NCBI GenBank assembly: GCA_021799915.1
Contig: JAJYZN010000084.1
Coordinates: forward strand, 1-11,381
Direction: 5' to 3'
Length of the DNA stretch: 11,381 bases
Source of the DNA: Actinomycetes bacterium
Lineage (GTDB): Bacteria; Actinomycetota; Acidimicrobiia; Acidimicrobiales; RAAP-2
In this document: piece by piece, positions 1 to 6,227 of the stretch
Position numbering within the stretch: position 1 is the first letter of the stretch
Layout: every line of letters starts with the position of its first letter
Translations under genes and position numbers: made by a program
The notes under the pieces: generated by a model
Told to the model about the DNA's origin: nothing
Databases searched by the model: none
Seen by the model: only the letters and a program-made list of their open reading frames with translations

Positions 1-1
1 G

Positions 2-115
2 GAGGAGGCACGGTCGGCAGCCCTTGCATCCCCGAAGGTGCAGGACGCGCTCGCAGGGGCGGCACCCTCACGCATCGTCGTCCGGCCGCCCCGACTCGTC
101 AACGTCGTTTGCTGA
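2..115 (+). CDS. leuS: Leucyl-tRNA synthetase, C-terminal end (partial, 5' end outside window)
   Basis: The frame starting at base 2 is open for 37 codons and stops at TGA 113-115. It ends in residues VVRPPRLVNVVC. The string RLVNVV, preceded by a helix-like stretch with KVQDALAG, matches the extreme C-terminus of bacterial leucyl-tRNA synthetases, which end in a '(K/R)LVN(I/L/V)V' anchor after a 'V(Q)..L.G' segment. LeuS charges tRNA-Leu with leucine in the cytosol. Only the tail is present, so the catalytic HIGH and KMSKS motifs cannot be checked. The terminal cysteine is an extra residue beyond the usual end. The gene converges on the minus-strand oxidoreductase, whose stop lies 74 bases away. 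Identification rests on a short stretch and is therefore good rather than certain. Confidence 0.75.
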   Translation, partial: EEARSAALASPKVQDALAGAAPSRIVVRPPRLVNVVC

Positions 116-152
116 GGCGGCCGCCGGCAGGCGTGTGCCGCCGCGCCGATGG

Positions 153-175
153 GGGAGCGGTTCGCCCGGCCTCCC
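153..175. terminator. Possible bidirectional hairpin between convergent genes
   Basis: GGGAG (153-157) pairs with CTCCC (171-175) and CGG (158-160) with CCG (166-168), around loop TTCGC and a 2-base bulge (169-170). It lies between the 3' ends of leuS and the minus-strand oxidoreductase. There is no T-tract on either strand, so a role in termination is inferred only from position and GC-rich pairing. Confidence 0.3.
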
Positions 176-188
176 GCTCGCGCGCTCG

Positions 189-1199
189 TCAGTCGCGGGG
201 GAATCCGGCCAGCAGTGCTCGCCACTGGTCGGGGGAGATCTTGTACGGGGCGTAGAAGCTGAAGCGGTCCACCAGGTCGCCAAAGCGCTCGGTGATCCGG
301 GACGGCACGTCTTCGAGGGGGCACACCACGGCGAAGGCCTCCAGCATCTCGTCGTCGATGAGCTCGCCCATGGCTGCCCACTCCCCCCGCTTGGACAGCG
401 TGTTCAGCTCCGGGTGCAGATCGCCCCATCCGTGGAGGTCGAGCACCGGGCGGTACGCGGGGGTCGACCCGTAGAAGGCAATCTGAGCCTTGACCGCTCG
501 GGCGGCTGCATCCACATCGTCTTCGGTCTCGCCGGTCACCACGAAGCCGGGGTACGACACGACGAGGTCGGCGCGGGTCTTGCCGGCCTTGGCCGCACCG
601 CGTTCGAGTGCGGGGATGCTCACTTCGCGCAAGTAGCGCTCGGTGGTGAACCCGTGGGCCAGCAGGCCGTCGCCGACCTCGCCGGCGACTTCGGTCATCA
701 GCTCGCCAACGGCGGCCAGCAGGATCTTGGGGTTCCCGAAGGCATTGGGGCCGGGGCTGAAGAACGGCGTCATGAGGGTGTGGGTGTAGAAGTCGCCCCG
801 GAACGCGAGCTTGTCCCCGGTTGCCCACGATGCCCAGATCGCCCGGATGGCCGAGATGAGCTCGCGCATGCGCGGAGCCGGATGAGACCACGGCATCGAG
901 TAGCGCTTCGTGATGTGGGGCTTGATCTGGGAGCCGAGGCCCAGGATGAACCTCCCGCCGGAGAGCTCGTGGAGGTCGTTCGCCAGTACTGCGAGGTTCA
1001 TCGGGTTGCGGGCGAAGGCCACCGCGATCCCGGTAGCCAGCTCCAGCCGCTCGGTGGCGTCGGCAGCGATCGCGAGCGGCAGGAACGGGTCGTGGCCGGT
1101 CTCTGCCGACCACACGCCGTCGTACCCGATCTCCTCCGCCGCCCGGGCCGCCGCGGCGATCCCGGTGCGGTCGAAGCCGATGCCGCCGTCGATCTTCAT
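189..1199 (-). CDS. F420-dependent LLM-class oxidoreductase (TIGR03617-like)
   Basis: This is a 336-residue protein of the bacterial luciferase-like monooxygenase (LLM) fold, a TIM barrel that in actinobacteria usually binds coenzyme F420 for hydride transfer. The N-terminus MKIDGGIGFDRTGIAAAARA, the block SAETGHDPFLPLAIA, then GGRFILGLGSQIKPHI and SMPWSHPAPRMRE, and the later GLLAHGFTTERYLREV closely resemble the MSMEG_2256 (TIGR03617) group as I remember it. The substrate of that group is unknown. ATG at 1199 is chosen because AGGG (1211-1208) lies 8 bases upstream. A GTG at 1208 would add three residues (MPP) but would overlap that site. It is the last gene of a minus-strand block, 111 bases after the PAC2 gene, and probably shares its transcript. 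It has no signal peptide, so it should be cytosolic. Family assignment is strong; the reaction is not known. Confidence 0.9.
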   Translation of the reverse strand: MKIDGGIGFDRTGIAAAARAAEEIGYDGVWSAETGHDPFLPLAIAADATERLELATGIAVAFARNPMNLAVLANDLHELSGGRFILGLGSQIKPHITKRYSMPWSHPAPRMRELISAIRAIWASWATGDKLAFRGDFYTHTLMTPFFSPGPNAFGNPKILLAAVGELMTEVAGEVGDGLLAHGFTTERYLREVSIPALERGAAKAGKTRADLVVSYPGFVVTGETEDDVDAAARAVKAQIAFYGSTPAYRPVLDLHGWGDLHPELNTLSKRGEWAAMGELIDDEMLEAFAVVCPLEDVPSRITERFGDLVDRFSFYAPYKISPDQWRALLAGFPRD

Positions 1200-1310
1200 G
1201 GGCGGCACCCTATCAACGCCCGAGGGCGCGCACCCGGGCCTCGGACGGTCTCGCTGCCCAACCGTGCGCCCGACGGGCGGATCGAGCGTCGGGCTGTCCT
1301 GGTGGCCGGC

Positions 1311-2195
1311 CTATCCCTCGTCGCGCAGGAAGCGTTCGAGCTCGGCGGCGATCTCGTCGCCCGTGGGGACTTCTTCGACGCCGAGCGCATTGCCCTCGGA
1401 GGCGTCGATGCTCTCCTCGAGCTTGCGCACCATGGCCAGGTGCTCGGGGTTCCCGGCGATCAGGTCGTCCACCTGGCGCCGCGAGCTGTCGGCAGCGCTG
1501 TGCAGGGTCGACGAGTCGAGGGTGAGCCCCGAGACGGCGGCGAGCCCATCGACGAGCGCGGCACTGGCGTCGGGGAAGGGGAGCGCGGCAACGTAGTGGG
1601 GAACCCGGGCCCACAGGCTCACGGCATCGACCCCGGCTTCGCCGAACCCGAGCTCGAGCGCGGAGAGGACGCCTGCGGGCACTTCGAGCTCGCCCTGGAC
1701 GACCCCGACCCTCCGCACCAGCTCGGCCGAGGAGGGGGGTGCGGTCGCGGCCAGCTTCACCGGCCTCGTGTGCGGCGCCGGCGCGGGAAAGGCGCCGAGC
1801 CCGACGACGAGGCGGACCCCGAACCCGAGCGCCAGCCCTACGACGTCGTCGACGAATTGGTGCCAGTGGAAGTCCGGCTCGGGACCCACCAGGTACAAGA
1901 CGTCGGCACCGCGTTGGTCGGTCCCGTGGCGGATCTGGGTCCGCGGCCAGCTCAGCTCGGTGGTGACCCCGTCGGCGATCCGCACGACAGGACGTCGGGC
2001 GCGCTGGTCCAAGAAGTGGTCGCCGTCGAAGGTGACCAGGACGTCGCTCGACCCCAAGGCCAGCAGGGCGGTGATCGCCGTCGCCGCGCCGAGGCCGGCG
2101 TCCACCCAGCCTTCGAGGGCGACGACGAGCACCGGGTCATGGAGGACGGGCGCCGACGCGACCTCGTAACGTCCCGAGGGCTCCCGCGGCGTCAT
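1311..2195 (-). CDS. PAC2 family protein
   Basis: This 294-residue protein has the look of the actinobacterial PAC2 family (PF09754), named after a eukaryotic proteasome-assembly chaperone. Diagnostic segments are LVVALEGWVDAGLGAATAI (about residues 22-40), the beta-strand/loop DVLYLVGPEPDFHWHQF in the middle, and the C-terminal half with ELGFGEAGVDAVSLWARVPHYVA. The C-terminal third (HSAADSSRRQVDDLI... to the end) is charged and helical, as in family members that carry a C-terminal helical extension. No catalytic residues are established for bacterial PAC2 proteins, and a link to proteasome function here is unproven. The ATG start has GGAGG (2204-2200) 4 bases upstream. Its start overlaps the stop of the upstream kinase gene as ATGA, a sign of translational coupling. 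Confidence 0.88.
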   Translation of the reverse strand: MTPREPSGRYEVASAPVLHDPVLVVALEGWVDAGLGAATAITALLALGSSDVLVTFDGDHFLDQRARRPVVRIADGVTTELSWPRTQIRHGTDQRGADVLYLVGPEPDFHWHQFVDDVVGLALGFGVRLVVGLGAFPAPAPHTRPVKLAATAPPSSAELVRRVGVVQGELEVPAGVLSALELGFGEAGVDAVSLWARVPHYVAALPFPDASAALVDGLAAVSGLTLDSSTLHSAADSSRRQVDDLIAGNPEHLAMVRKLEESIDASEGNALGVEEVPTGDEIAAELERFLRDEG

Positions 2196-3268
2196 CGTGC
2201 CTCCAGGGTACCTGCGGCGAGCTGGGCCAATCGAGCGACGGTCCGCGGGAACGCGTCGACGCTCCCCGAGTCGCCCGCACCCGCACCGGCGACGTAGCGC
2301 GTGTACACACCCTGGAGGATGCAGGCGAGCTTCCAGTACCCGAACGCCATGTAGTACGACACGTCCGAGACGTCGCGTCCGGAGACGTCGGCATAGCGGG
2401 CGAGGACGCGGTCCCTGGTCGCAAATCCAGGGGCGGCCGTGGGCGGCGCCTGCCCCAAGAACGGCTCGCCGTCGCCCGGATCGGCCCAGTAGACCATCAG
2501 CAGGCCGACGTCGGCCATCGGGTCGCCGAGGGTGCAGATCTCCCAGTCCAGGACGGCGGCGATCCGCCCGGCGTCGTCCAGGACGACGTTGTCCAGTCGG
2601 AAGTCGCCGTGCACCACCGTCGCCGCCGATTCAGGGTGCTCGGGCACGGCGGCGGCAAGCGCCGCGCCCACCTCTTCGACGAGTGGCGCGTACGCCGTGT
2701 CGGGGGCGGCCATCTGGCGGAACTGCTCGGTCCAGCGACGGAGCTGGCGCTCGATGTAGCCGTGGCGCCGCCCGAGGTCCCCGAGCCCGACGTGGTCGGG
2801 ATCCACCGCATGCAGGGCGGCCAGGGTGGTCGCCATCTCGTCGCCGATCCTTGCCCTGGTCTGGGGAGTGAACGCCGCTTCGGCCGCCGATTGGTCGCGC
2901 AGGATATGGCCCTCGACGAACTCCATGACGTAAAAGGGAGCACCGGTCACCGACGGGTCCTCGCAGAGCCCGAACGTGGCCGGCACCGGCACGTCGGTCG
3001 GCCCGAGCGCGGCCAGTACCCGATGCTCCCTCGCCATGTCGTGGGCGGTTGGCAGGACGTGGCTCGTCGGCGGCCGGCGGAGCGCGTACATGCGGCCGGC
3101 AGCGTCGGCGACCCGGTAGGTGAGGTTGGAGCGTCCTCCGGCCACCAGTGTGTAGGTGAGGGGAAGGCGCGTCCCGGGGACGTGGTGGACGAACCAGTCG
3201 GCGACGCCGGCCTCGTCGATGCCGGTCGGCGACGCTCCGGTCCCCGAGGTTGGCTGCAACGGGCTCAC
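2192..3268 (-). CDS. Phosphotransferase family protein (aminoglycoside-phosphotransferase fold)
   Basis: This 358-residue protein belongs to the APH/choline-kinase-like superfamily (PF01636). The N-lobe has GGRSNLTYRV and YALRRPP. The active site shows the Brenner-type motif VVHGDFRLDNVVLD (H220, D222, N227 with the GTG start) and the metal-binding DWE at D241-E243, followed by TLGDPMADVG. The 'LRRPP' plus 'HGDFRLDN' plus 'WE..TLGDP' pattern resembles the kinase domain related to ACAD10/ACAD11, which is often linked to hydroxyacyl-CoA breakdown, rather than drug-resistance enzymes. The substrate here is unknown. I chose GTG 3268 because a TANNNT box (TAGCGT, 3281-3276) lies exactly 7 bases upstream, which fits a leaderless start. 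ATG 3295 or ATG 3301 would give 9 or 11 more residues. Reading can be extended far upstream but that runs antisense through the thioredoxin gene and is rejected. Its stop overlaps the PAC2 start (ATGA). Confidence 0.88.
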   Translation of the reverse strand: MSPLQPTSGTGASPTGIDEAGVADWFVHHVPGTRLPLTYTLVAGGRSNLTYRVADAAGRMYALRRPPTSHVLPTAHDMAREHRVLAALGPTDVPVPATFGLCEDPSVTGAPFYVMEFVEGHILRDQSAAEAAFTPQTRARIGDEMATTLAALHAVDPDHVGLGDLGRRHGYIERQLRRWTEQFRQMAAPDTAYAPLVEEVGAALAAAVPEHPESAATVVHGDFRLDNVVLDDAGRIAAVLDWEICTLGDPMADVGLLMVYWADPGDGEPFLGQAPPTAAPGFATRDRVLARYADVSGRDVSDVSYYMAFGYWKLACILQGVYTRYVAGAGAGDSGSVDAFPRTVARLAQLAAGTLEAR

Positions 3269-3299
3269 GGACCTGACGCTACCCGTTAGGGTCATGGCC
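3269..3299. promoter_or_regulatory. Divergent promoter region, possibly driving two leaderless transcripts
   Basis: Only 31 bases separate the kinase start (GTG 3268, minus) from the thioredoxin start (ATG 3300, plus). Each direction has an actinobacterial -10-like TANNNT hexamer exactly 7 bases before its start codon: TAGCGT at 3281-3276 (minus) and TAGGGT at 3287-3292 (plus). That spacing would place transcription starts on the first base of each start codon. No convincing -35 box is visible for either. The plus-strand AGGG (3288-3291) inside the hexamer could instead act as a ribosome binding site 8 bases from ATG 3300, so the leaderless reading is an inference. Confidence 0.4.
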
Positions 3300-4004
3300 A
3301 TGGTCGATGTCAGCGACGCCACGTTCGAGCAGTCGGTGCTGGTGCGTTCGGCGACGGTCCCCGTCGTCGTCGACCTCTGGGCGCCGTGGTGCGGCCCATG
3401 CAAGACGCTTGGGCCCATCCTCGAGCGGGTAGTGGCTGCCACCGAAGGAGCAGTCGAGCTGGCCAAAGTGAACGTCGACGAGAACCCCCAGGTTGCGGCC
3501 GGCTTCCAAGTGCAGTCGATCCCCGCGGTCTTCGCGGTGCGCGACGGCAAGGTGGTCGACGGTTTCATCGGGGCTGTTCCCGAGGCCGAGGTGGTCGCCT
3601 TCGTCTCCCGGCTCGCACCTGCGCCGAGCGAAGCCGATCGCCTGGCCGCGGCCGGCGACGAAGCGTCGCTCCGCGAGGCCCTGGAGCTGCAGCCGGACCA
3701 TCCCGAGGCCCTTGCCGGCCTGGCCCGCCTCCTCATCGACGGGGAACGGCCCCAAGAGGCCCTGGACCTCCTGGCCCGAGTCCCCGAGACCACCGAGCTG
3801 CGGTCCCTGGCTGCGGCCGCCCGCCTGGCCACCCAGCACGTCGCCGTCGGCGACGACGTCACCGGGCTGCTCGAGGGCCTGCTCCCCAAAGTCCGCGACG
3901 ACGAGGCAGCCCGTCAGGAGTACTTGGACCTCCTCGAGACCCTGGGCCCCGAGGATCCCCGGACTGCCCGGTACCGCAAGGCGTTGGCGGCGCGGCTTTT
4001 CTGA
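3300..4004 (+). CDS. Thioredoxin-TPR protein, YbbN/CnoX-like co-chaperone
   Basis: This 234-residue cytosolic protein has an N-terminal thioredoxin domain (about residues 1-108) and a C-terminal tetratricopeptide-like helical region (about 110-234). The thioredoxin active site WCGPC is complete, with both cysteines (C31 and C34), and the cis-proline is P75 in QSIPAVF. Many YbbN/CnoX proteins lack one or both cysteines, so this member could be redox active. The helical part has PDHPEALAGLARLLIDGERPQEALDLLA, typical of TPR repeats. In the family, such proteins hold oxidised or unfolded clients and hand them to chaperones. ATG 3300 is preferred over ATG 3294 because AGGG lies 8 bases upstream of it. 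The stop TGA (4002-4004) is inside the first unit of the 15-bp repeat. Downstream is folP, after a gap that consists wholly of that repeat. Confidence 0.88.
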   Translation: MVDVSDATFEQSVLVRSATVPVVVDLWAPWCGPCKTLGPILERVVAATEGAVELAKVNVDENPQVAAGFQVQSIPAVFAVRDGKVVDGFIGAVPEAEVVAFVSRLAPAPSEADRLAAAGDEASLREALELQPDHPEALAGLARLLIDGERPQEALDLLARVPETTELRSLAAAARLATQHVAVGDDVTGLLEGLLPKVRDDEAARQEYLDLLETLGPEDPRTARYRKALAARLF

Positions 4005-4119
4005 GGGTGCGAGGTCTGAGGGTGCGGGGTCTGAGGGTGCGGGGTCTGAGGGTGCGGGGTCTGAGGGTGCGAGGTCTGAGGGTGCGGGGTCTGAGGGTGC
4101 GAGGTCTGAGGGTGCGGGG
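4000..4119 (+). repeat. Eight tandem copies of a 15-bp G-rich repeat between the thioredoxin gene and folP
   Basis: The unit is TCTGAGGGTGCG(G/A)GG, repeated eight times without gaps. Units 1, 5 and 7 carry A at position 13; units 2, 3, 4, 6 and 8 carry G. No other differences are seen. Unit 1 begins within the last codon of the thioredoxin gene and supplies its TGA. Unit 8 ends directly before the GTG start of folP and supplies its GAGGG ribosome binding site (4108-4112, 7 bases upstream). The 15-base period keeps every unit in the same three frames: one reads TGA in each unit, one reads S-E-G-A-(G/R) and is continuous with folP, one reads V-R-G-L-R. Near-identity of the copies indicates recent expansion or ongoing homogenisation. 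Confidence 0.97.
4020..4067 (+). other. Potential G-quadruplex tract within the 15-bp repeats
   Basis: Units 2 to 5 give seven successive runs of at least three G (4020-4022, 4026-4029, 4035-4037, 4041-4044, 4050-4052, 4056-4059, 4065-4067). They are separated by alternating loops of 3 (TGC) and 5 (TCTGA) bases. This satisfies the usual G3+N1-7 rule several times over on the coding strand, so the mRNA leader of folP could fold this way as well. The A-variant units (1, 5, 7) each lose one G-run. Folding is predicted from pattern only. Confidence 0.5.
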
Positions 4120-4983
4120 GTGAGCGTTCAGGACCGACGTGCCGGCGTCGCTGCCACCACGCTGGTCTTGGGCGCTCACCGGTTCGATCTCACCGACCGA
4201 GCACTCGTCATGGGGATCTTGAACCGGACGCCGGACTCCTTCTACGACCGCGGGAGCACCTTCGAGCTCGGGGACCTGTGCCGGCGGGCCGAGCAGCTCG
4301 TCGCGCAAGGCGCCGACATCCTCGACATCGGTGGCGTGAAGGCCGGGCCGGGGCCCGAGGTCGGCGTGGCCGAAGAGCTGGACCGGGTCGTCCCGGCCGT
4401 CGAGGCGGTCGCCGGGCGCTTCGACATCCCGGTCTCCGTCGACACCTGGCGAGCCGAGGTGGCCAGGGCCGCCTACGGCGCCGGTGCGGTGATGGGCAAC
4501 GACATCAGCGGCTTCGCCGACCCCGACTACCTCCGAGATGCGGCACGAGCCGGTGCGGCAGTCGTGGCCACCCACATACGGCTGGCCCCTCGAGTGGCGG
4601 ACCCCGAACCCGTGTACCGCGACGTCGTCGTCACAGTGGCCCGTTTCCTCGAGGAGCGTGCGGCGCGCGCTCTCGAGGCTGGGATCCCGGCCGAAAAGGT
4701 CGTCGTCGACGCCGGTCTGGACCTGGGCAAGACGGCCGAGCAGTCCTTGGAGCTCCTGCGAGCCTCCGACCGCCTGGCAGCTCTGGGCTTTCCCCTCCTG
4801 CTCTCTGCGTCCAACAAGACCTTCCTCGGGGTGCTGCTCGGACTGGCCATCGACGAGCGCCGCGAGGCATCCCTCGGCGCTGTGGCCGTCGGCGTGAGCC
4901 TGGGGTGCCGTCTCCTGCGCGTCCACGACGTGGCGGGTACGTGCCGGGTGCGCGACGCCCTCGCTGCAGTGAGCGCCGCGTGA
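4120..4983 (+). CDS. folP: Dihydropteroate synthase family protein, FolP2-like
   Basis: This 287-residue TIM-barrel protein is of the DHPS family, whose true members join p-aminobenzoate to the pterin pyrophosphate in folate synthesis. Pterin-site residues are present: N35 in MGILNRTPDSF, D108 in VSVDTWRAEVA, N127 in MGNDISG, D197 and K204 in VDAGLDLGK, K233 in SASNK, and R267/H269 in LRVHD. The loop that in classical DHPS reads GGESTRPG (p-aminobenzoate and sulfonamide contact) is here GGVKAGPG (71-78), and SRK is SNK. NRTPDSFYD, DIGGVKAGPG, SVDTWRA and SNK match, as I recall it, mycobacterial FolP2 (Rv1207), reported to lack DHPS activity. It may therefore not make dihydropteroate. The start is GTG 4120, with a GAGGG site from the last 15-bp repeat 7 bases upstream. 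Its stop overlaps the likely holA start (GTGA). No other folate genes are nearby. Confidence 0.85.
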   Translation: MSVQDRRAGVAATTLVLGAHRFDLTDRALVMGILNRTPDSFYDRGSTFELGDLCRRAEQLVAQGADILDIGGVKAGPGPEVGVAEELDRVVPAVEAVAGRFDIPVSVDTWRAEVARAAYGAGAVMGNDISGFADPDYLRDAARAGAAVVATHIRLAPRVADPEPVYRDVVVTVARFLEERAARALEAGIPAEKVVVDAGLDLGKTAEQSLELLRASDRLAALGFPLLLSASNKTFLGVLLGLAIDERREASLGAVAVGVSLGCRLLRVHDVAGTCRVRDALAAVSAA

Positions 4984-6020
4984 GCGGGCGCAGCGCGCGC
5001 GTGAGCGATCTCCGACCCGCCTACCTGGTGCGCGGTTCGGACCCATCGGTGGTCGGGCAGGCAGCGGCATCCCTCATCACGACGGTGCTCGGTGAGCGAG
5101 ACCCGGCGCTGGTGGTCGAAGAGCACGGCGGCGCGTCGGCAGATGAGCTGGACGTGAGCTCCATCGTCGACGCGTTCACCACGCCACCGTTCCTGGTGGA
5201 CATGAGAGTCGTCGTCGTGCGGGATGCCGGCCGGCTGACCGCGAGCGAGGGAGCGCGCTTGGCGGCGATGCTCGAGGATCCCTTGGACTCCAATGTCGTC
5301 ATCCTCGTCGCGACACGAGGGACGGTGCCAGCCGCGTTGGTCAAAGCGGTGAAGGCGGTCGGCGAGGTCCTCGACGCGAGTGTCGGCTCCGGGAAGCGCG
5401 AGCGATCCAAGTGGCTGGAGGACCGGCTTGCCGAGGCGCCGGTGCGGCTGAGCGCAGGGGCAGCGCGTCGCCTGAGCGCCCACCTCGGCGACGACATGGG
5501 CCGTCTGAGTGGTGTTCTCGCGACCTTGGGCTCCGCGTACGGCCAAGGGGCCACGATCTCCGAAGAGCAACTCGAGCCTTACCTCGGCGAGGCAGGGTCG
5601 GTACCTCCGTGGGAGCTGACCGACGCTGTCGACGCGGGCCACGCGGCAGAGGCCCTGGCGGCACTCCATCGCATGACCGGCCCGGGCGGGCGTGCCGCTC
5701 CGGCCATCCTGGCCGTCCTGCACAGCCACTTCCAAGCGATGCTGCGGCTCGACGGGGTCGACGTCACCTCGGACGAGGCTGCCGCGCAGATCGCCGGAGT
5801 GCGCAGCGCTTTCGTGGCCAAGAAAGCGCTCGCACAGAGCCGCCGTCTCGGGAGCGACCGCGTGGCTCACGCGATCCTGATGCTCTCCGCAGCCGATCTC
5901 GACGTGAAAGGCGGGTCGGCCATGTCCCCCGATCTGGTCCTCGAGATCCTCGTGGCCCGTCTCAGCCGGCTCGTCCCCGCGCGTCATGACGCTCGCAGGC
6001 GGACCGGCCGGCGATCCTGA
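4980..6020 (+). CDS. holA: DNA polymerase III, delta subunit
   Basis: This 346-residue protein has HolA features: an N-terminal beta-strand DLRPAYLVRGSDPSVV, TPPFLVDMRVVVVRDAGRL (the conserved 'P.f...R.vvv' segment), VVILVATRG, then the collar-like GDDMGRLSGVLATLGSAYG, WELTDAVDAGHAAEALAALHRM, and the C-terminal FVAKKALAQSRRLGSDRVAHAILMLSAADLDVKGG. Delta opens the beta sliding clamp within the clamp-loader complex. The family lacks conserved ATPase motifs, as here. GTG 4980 overlaps the folP stop (GTGA) and is chosen because coupling fits. GTG 5001, which gives MSDLRPAYLV, is an equally good alternative and neither has a clear ribosome binding site. The stop lies inside the first copy of a 22-bp tandem duplication, so the last residues (RRTGRRS) may have been altered by that event. 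The usual competence-gene neighbour comEC is not upstream. Confidence 0.85.
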   Translation: MSGRSARVSDLRPAYLVRGSDPSVVGQAAASLITTVLGERDPALVVEEHGGASADELDVSSIVDAFTTPPFLVDMRVVVVRDAGRLTASEGARLAAMLEDPLDSNVVILVATRGTVPAALVKAVKAVGEVLDASVGSGKRERSKWLEDRLAEAPVRLSAGAARRLSAHLGDDMGRLSGVLATLGSAYGQGATISEEQLEPYLGEAGSVPPWELTDAVDAGHAAEALAALHRMTGPGGRAAPAILAVLHSHFQAMLRLDGVDVTSDEAAAQIAGVRSAFVAKKALAQSRRLGSDRVAHAILMLSAADLDVKGGSAMSPDLVLEILVARLSRLVPARHDARRRTGRRS

Positions 6021-6044
6021 ACGGACCGGCCGGCGATCCTGAAC
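6001..6044 (+). repeat. Perfect 22-bp tandem duplication spanning the holA stop codon
   Basis: Bases 6001-6022 and 6023-6044 are identical, with no spacer. Each copy begins GGACCGGCCGGCGATCC and ends TGAAC, and contains the self-complementary CCGGCCGG (6004-6011 and 6026-6033). The two palindromes can pair with each other to give an 8-bp stem around a 14-base loop. The first copy contains the holA TGA (6018-6020). The exact match suggests a recent slippage or duplication event. Confidence 0.95.
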
Positions 6045-6227
6045 AGCCGTGAGCCCGTGCCGCCTCGAGCTGCCACCGGACGTCAGCCGGCCAAGATGGC
6101 ACCCGCCTCGAGCGAGCGTCACGTACGACGGTTGCAGGGATGGCGTCGCGCGGTGGATCGGCTCGGATCCCGGCAGCCGACGCCGTCGAAAGCGCAGGAA
6201 GCGCACGAGGCGAACGGAGCGACAGCG

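Noticed and set aside
24..2297. A 757-codon open frame on the plus strand
   Set aside because: It runs antisense to the oxidoreductase and PAC2 genes, has no recognisable domain and is low-complexity Arg/Gly/His-rich, as expected of a high-GC shadow frame.
3296..3889. N-terminal extension of the minus-strand kinase to 565 residues
   Set aside because: The added part is antisense to the thioredoxin gene and is Ser/Arg/Thr-rich shadow sequence; the kinase domain begins after 3268.
4002..4109. Selenocysteine or stop-readthrough signal at the repeated in-frame TGA codons
   Set aside because: Eight TGAs recur in frame every 15 bases and no SECIS-like stem is visible; ordinary termination of the thioredoxin gene is simpler.
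4000..4119. CRISPR array
   Set aside because: Units are 15 bp and directly adjacent with no unique spacers; this is a simple tandem repeat.
3859..5070. A 403-codon minus-strand frame through the repeat, with R-T-L-R-P units
   Set aside because: The repeat is open in this frame on the minus strand as well, but the rest is antisense to folP and lacks any family signal.
6021..6227. A tRNA or other structured RNA between holA and the small ORF
   Set aside because: No cloverleaf, T-loop or other familiar RNA motif was found; only the 22-bp duplication and a possible upstream extension of the small ORF.
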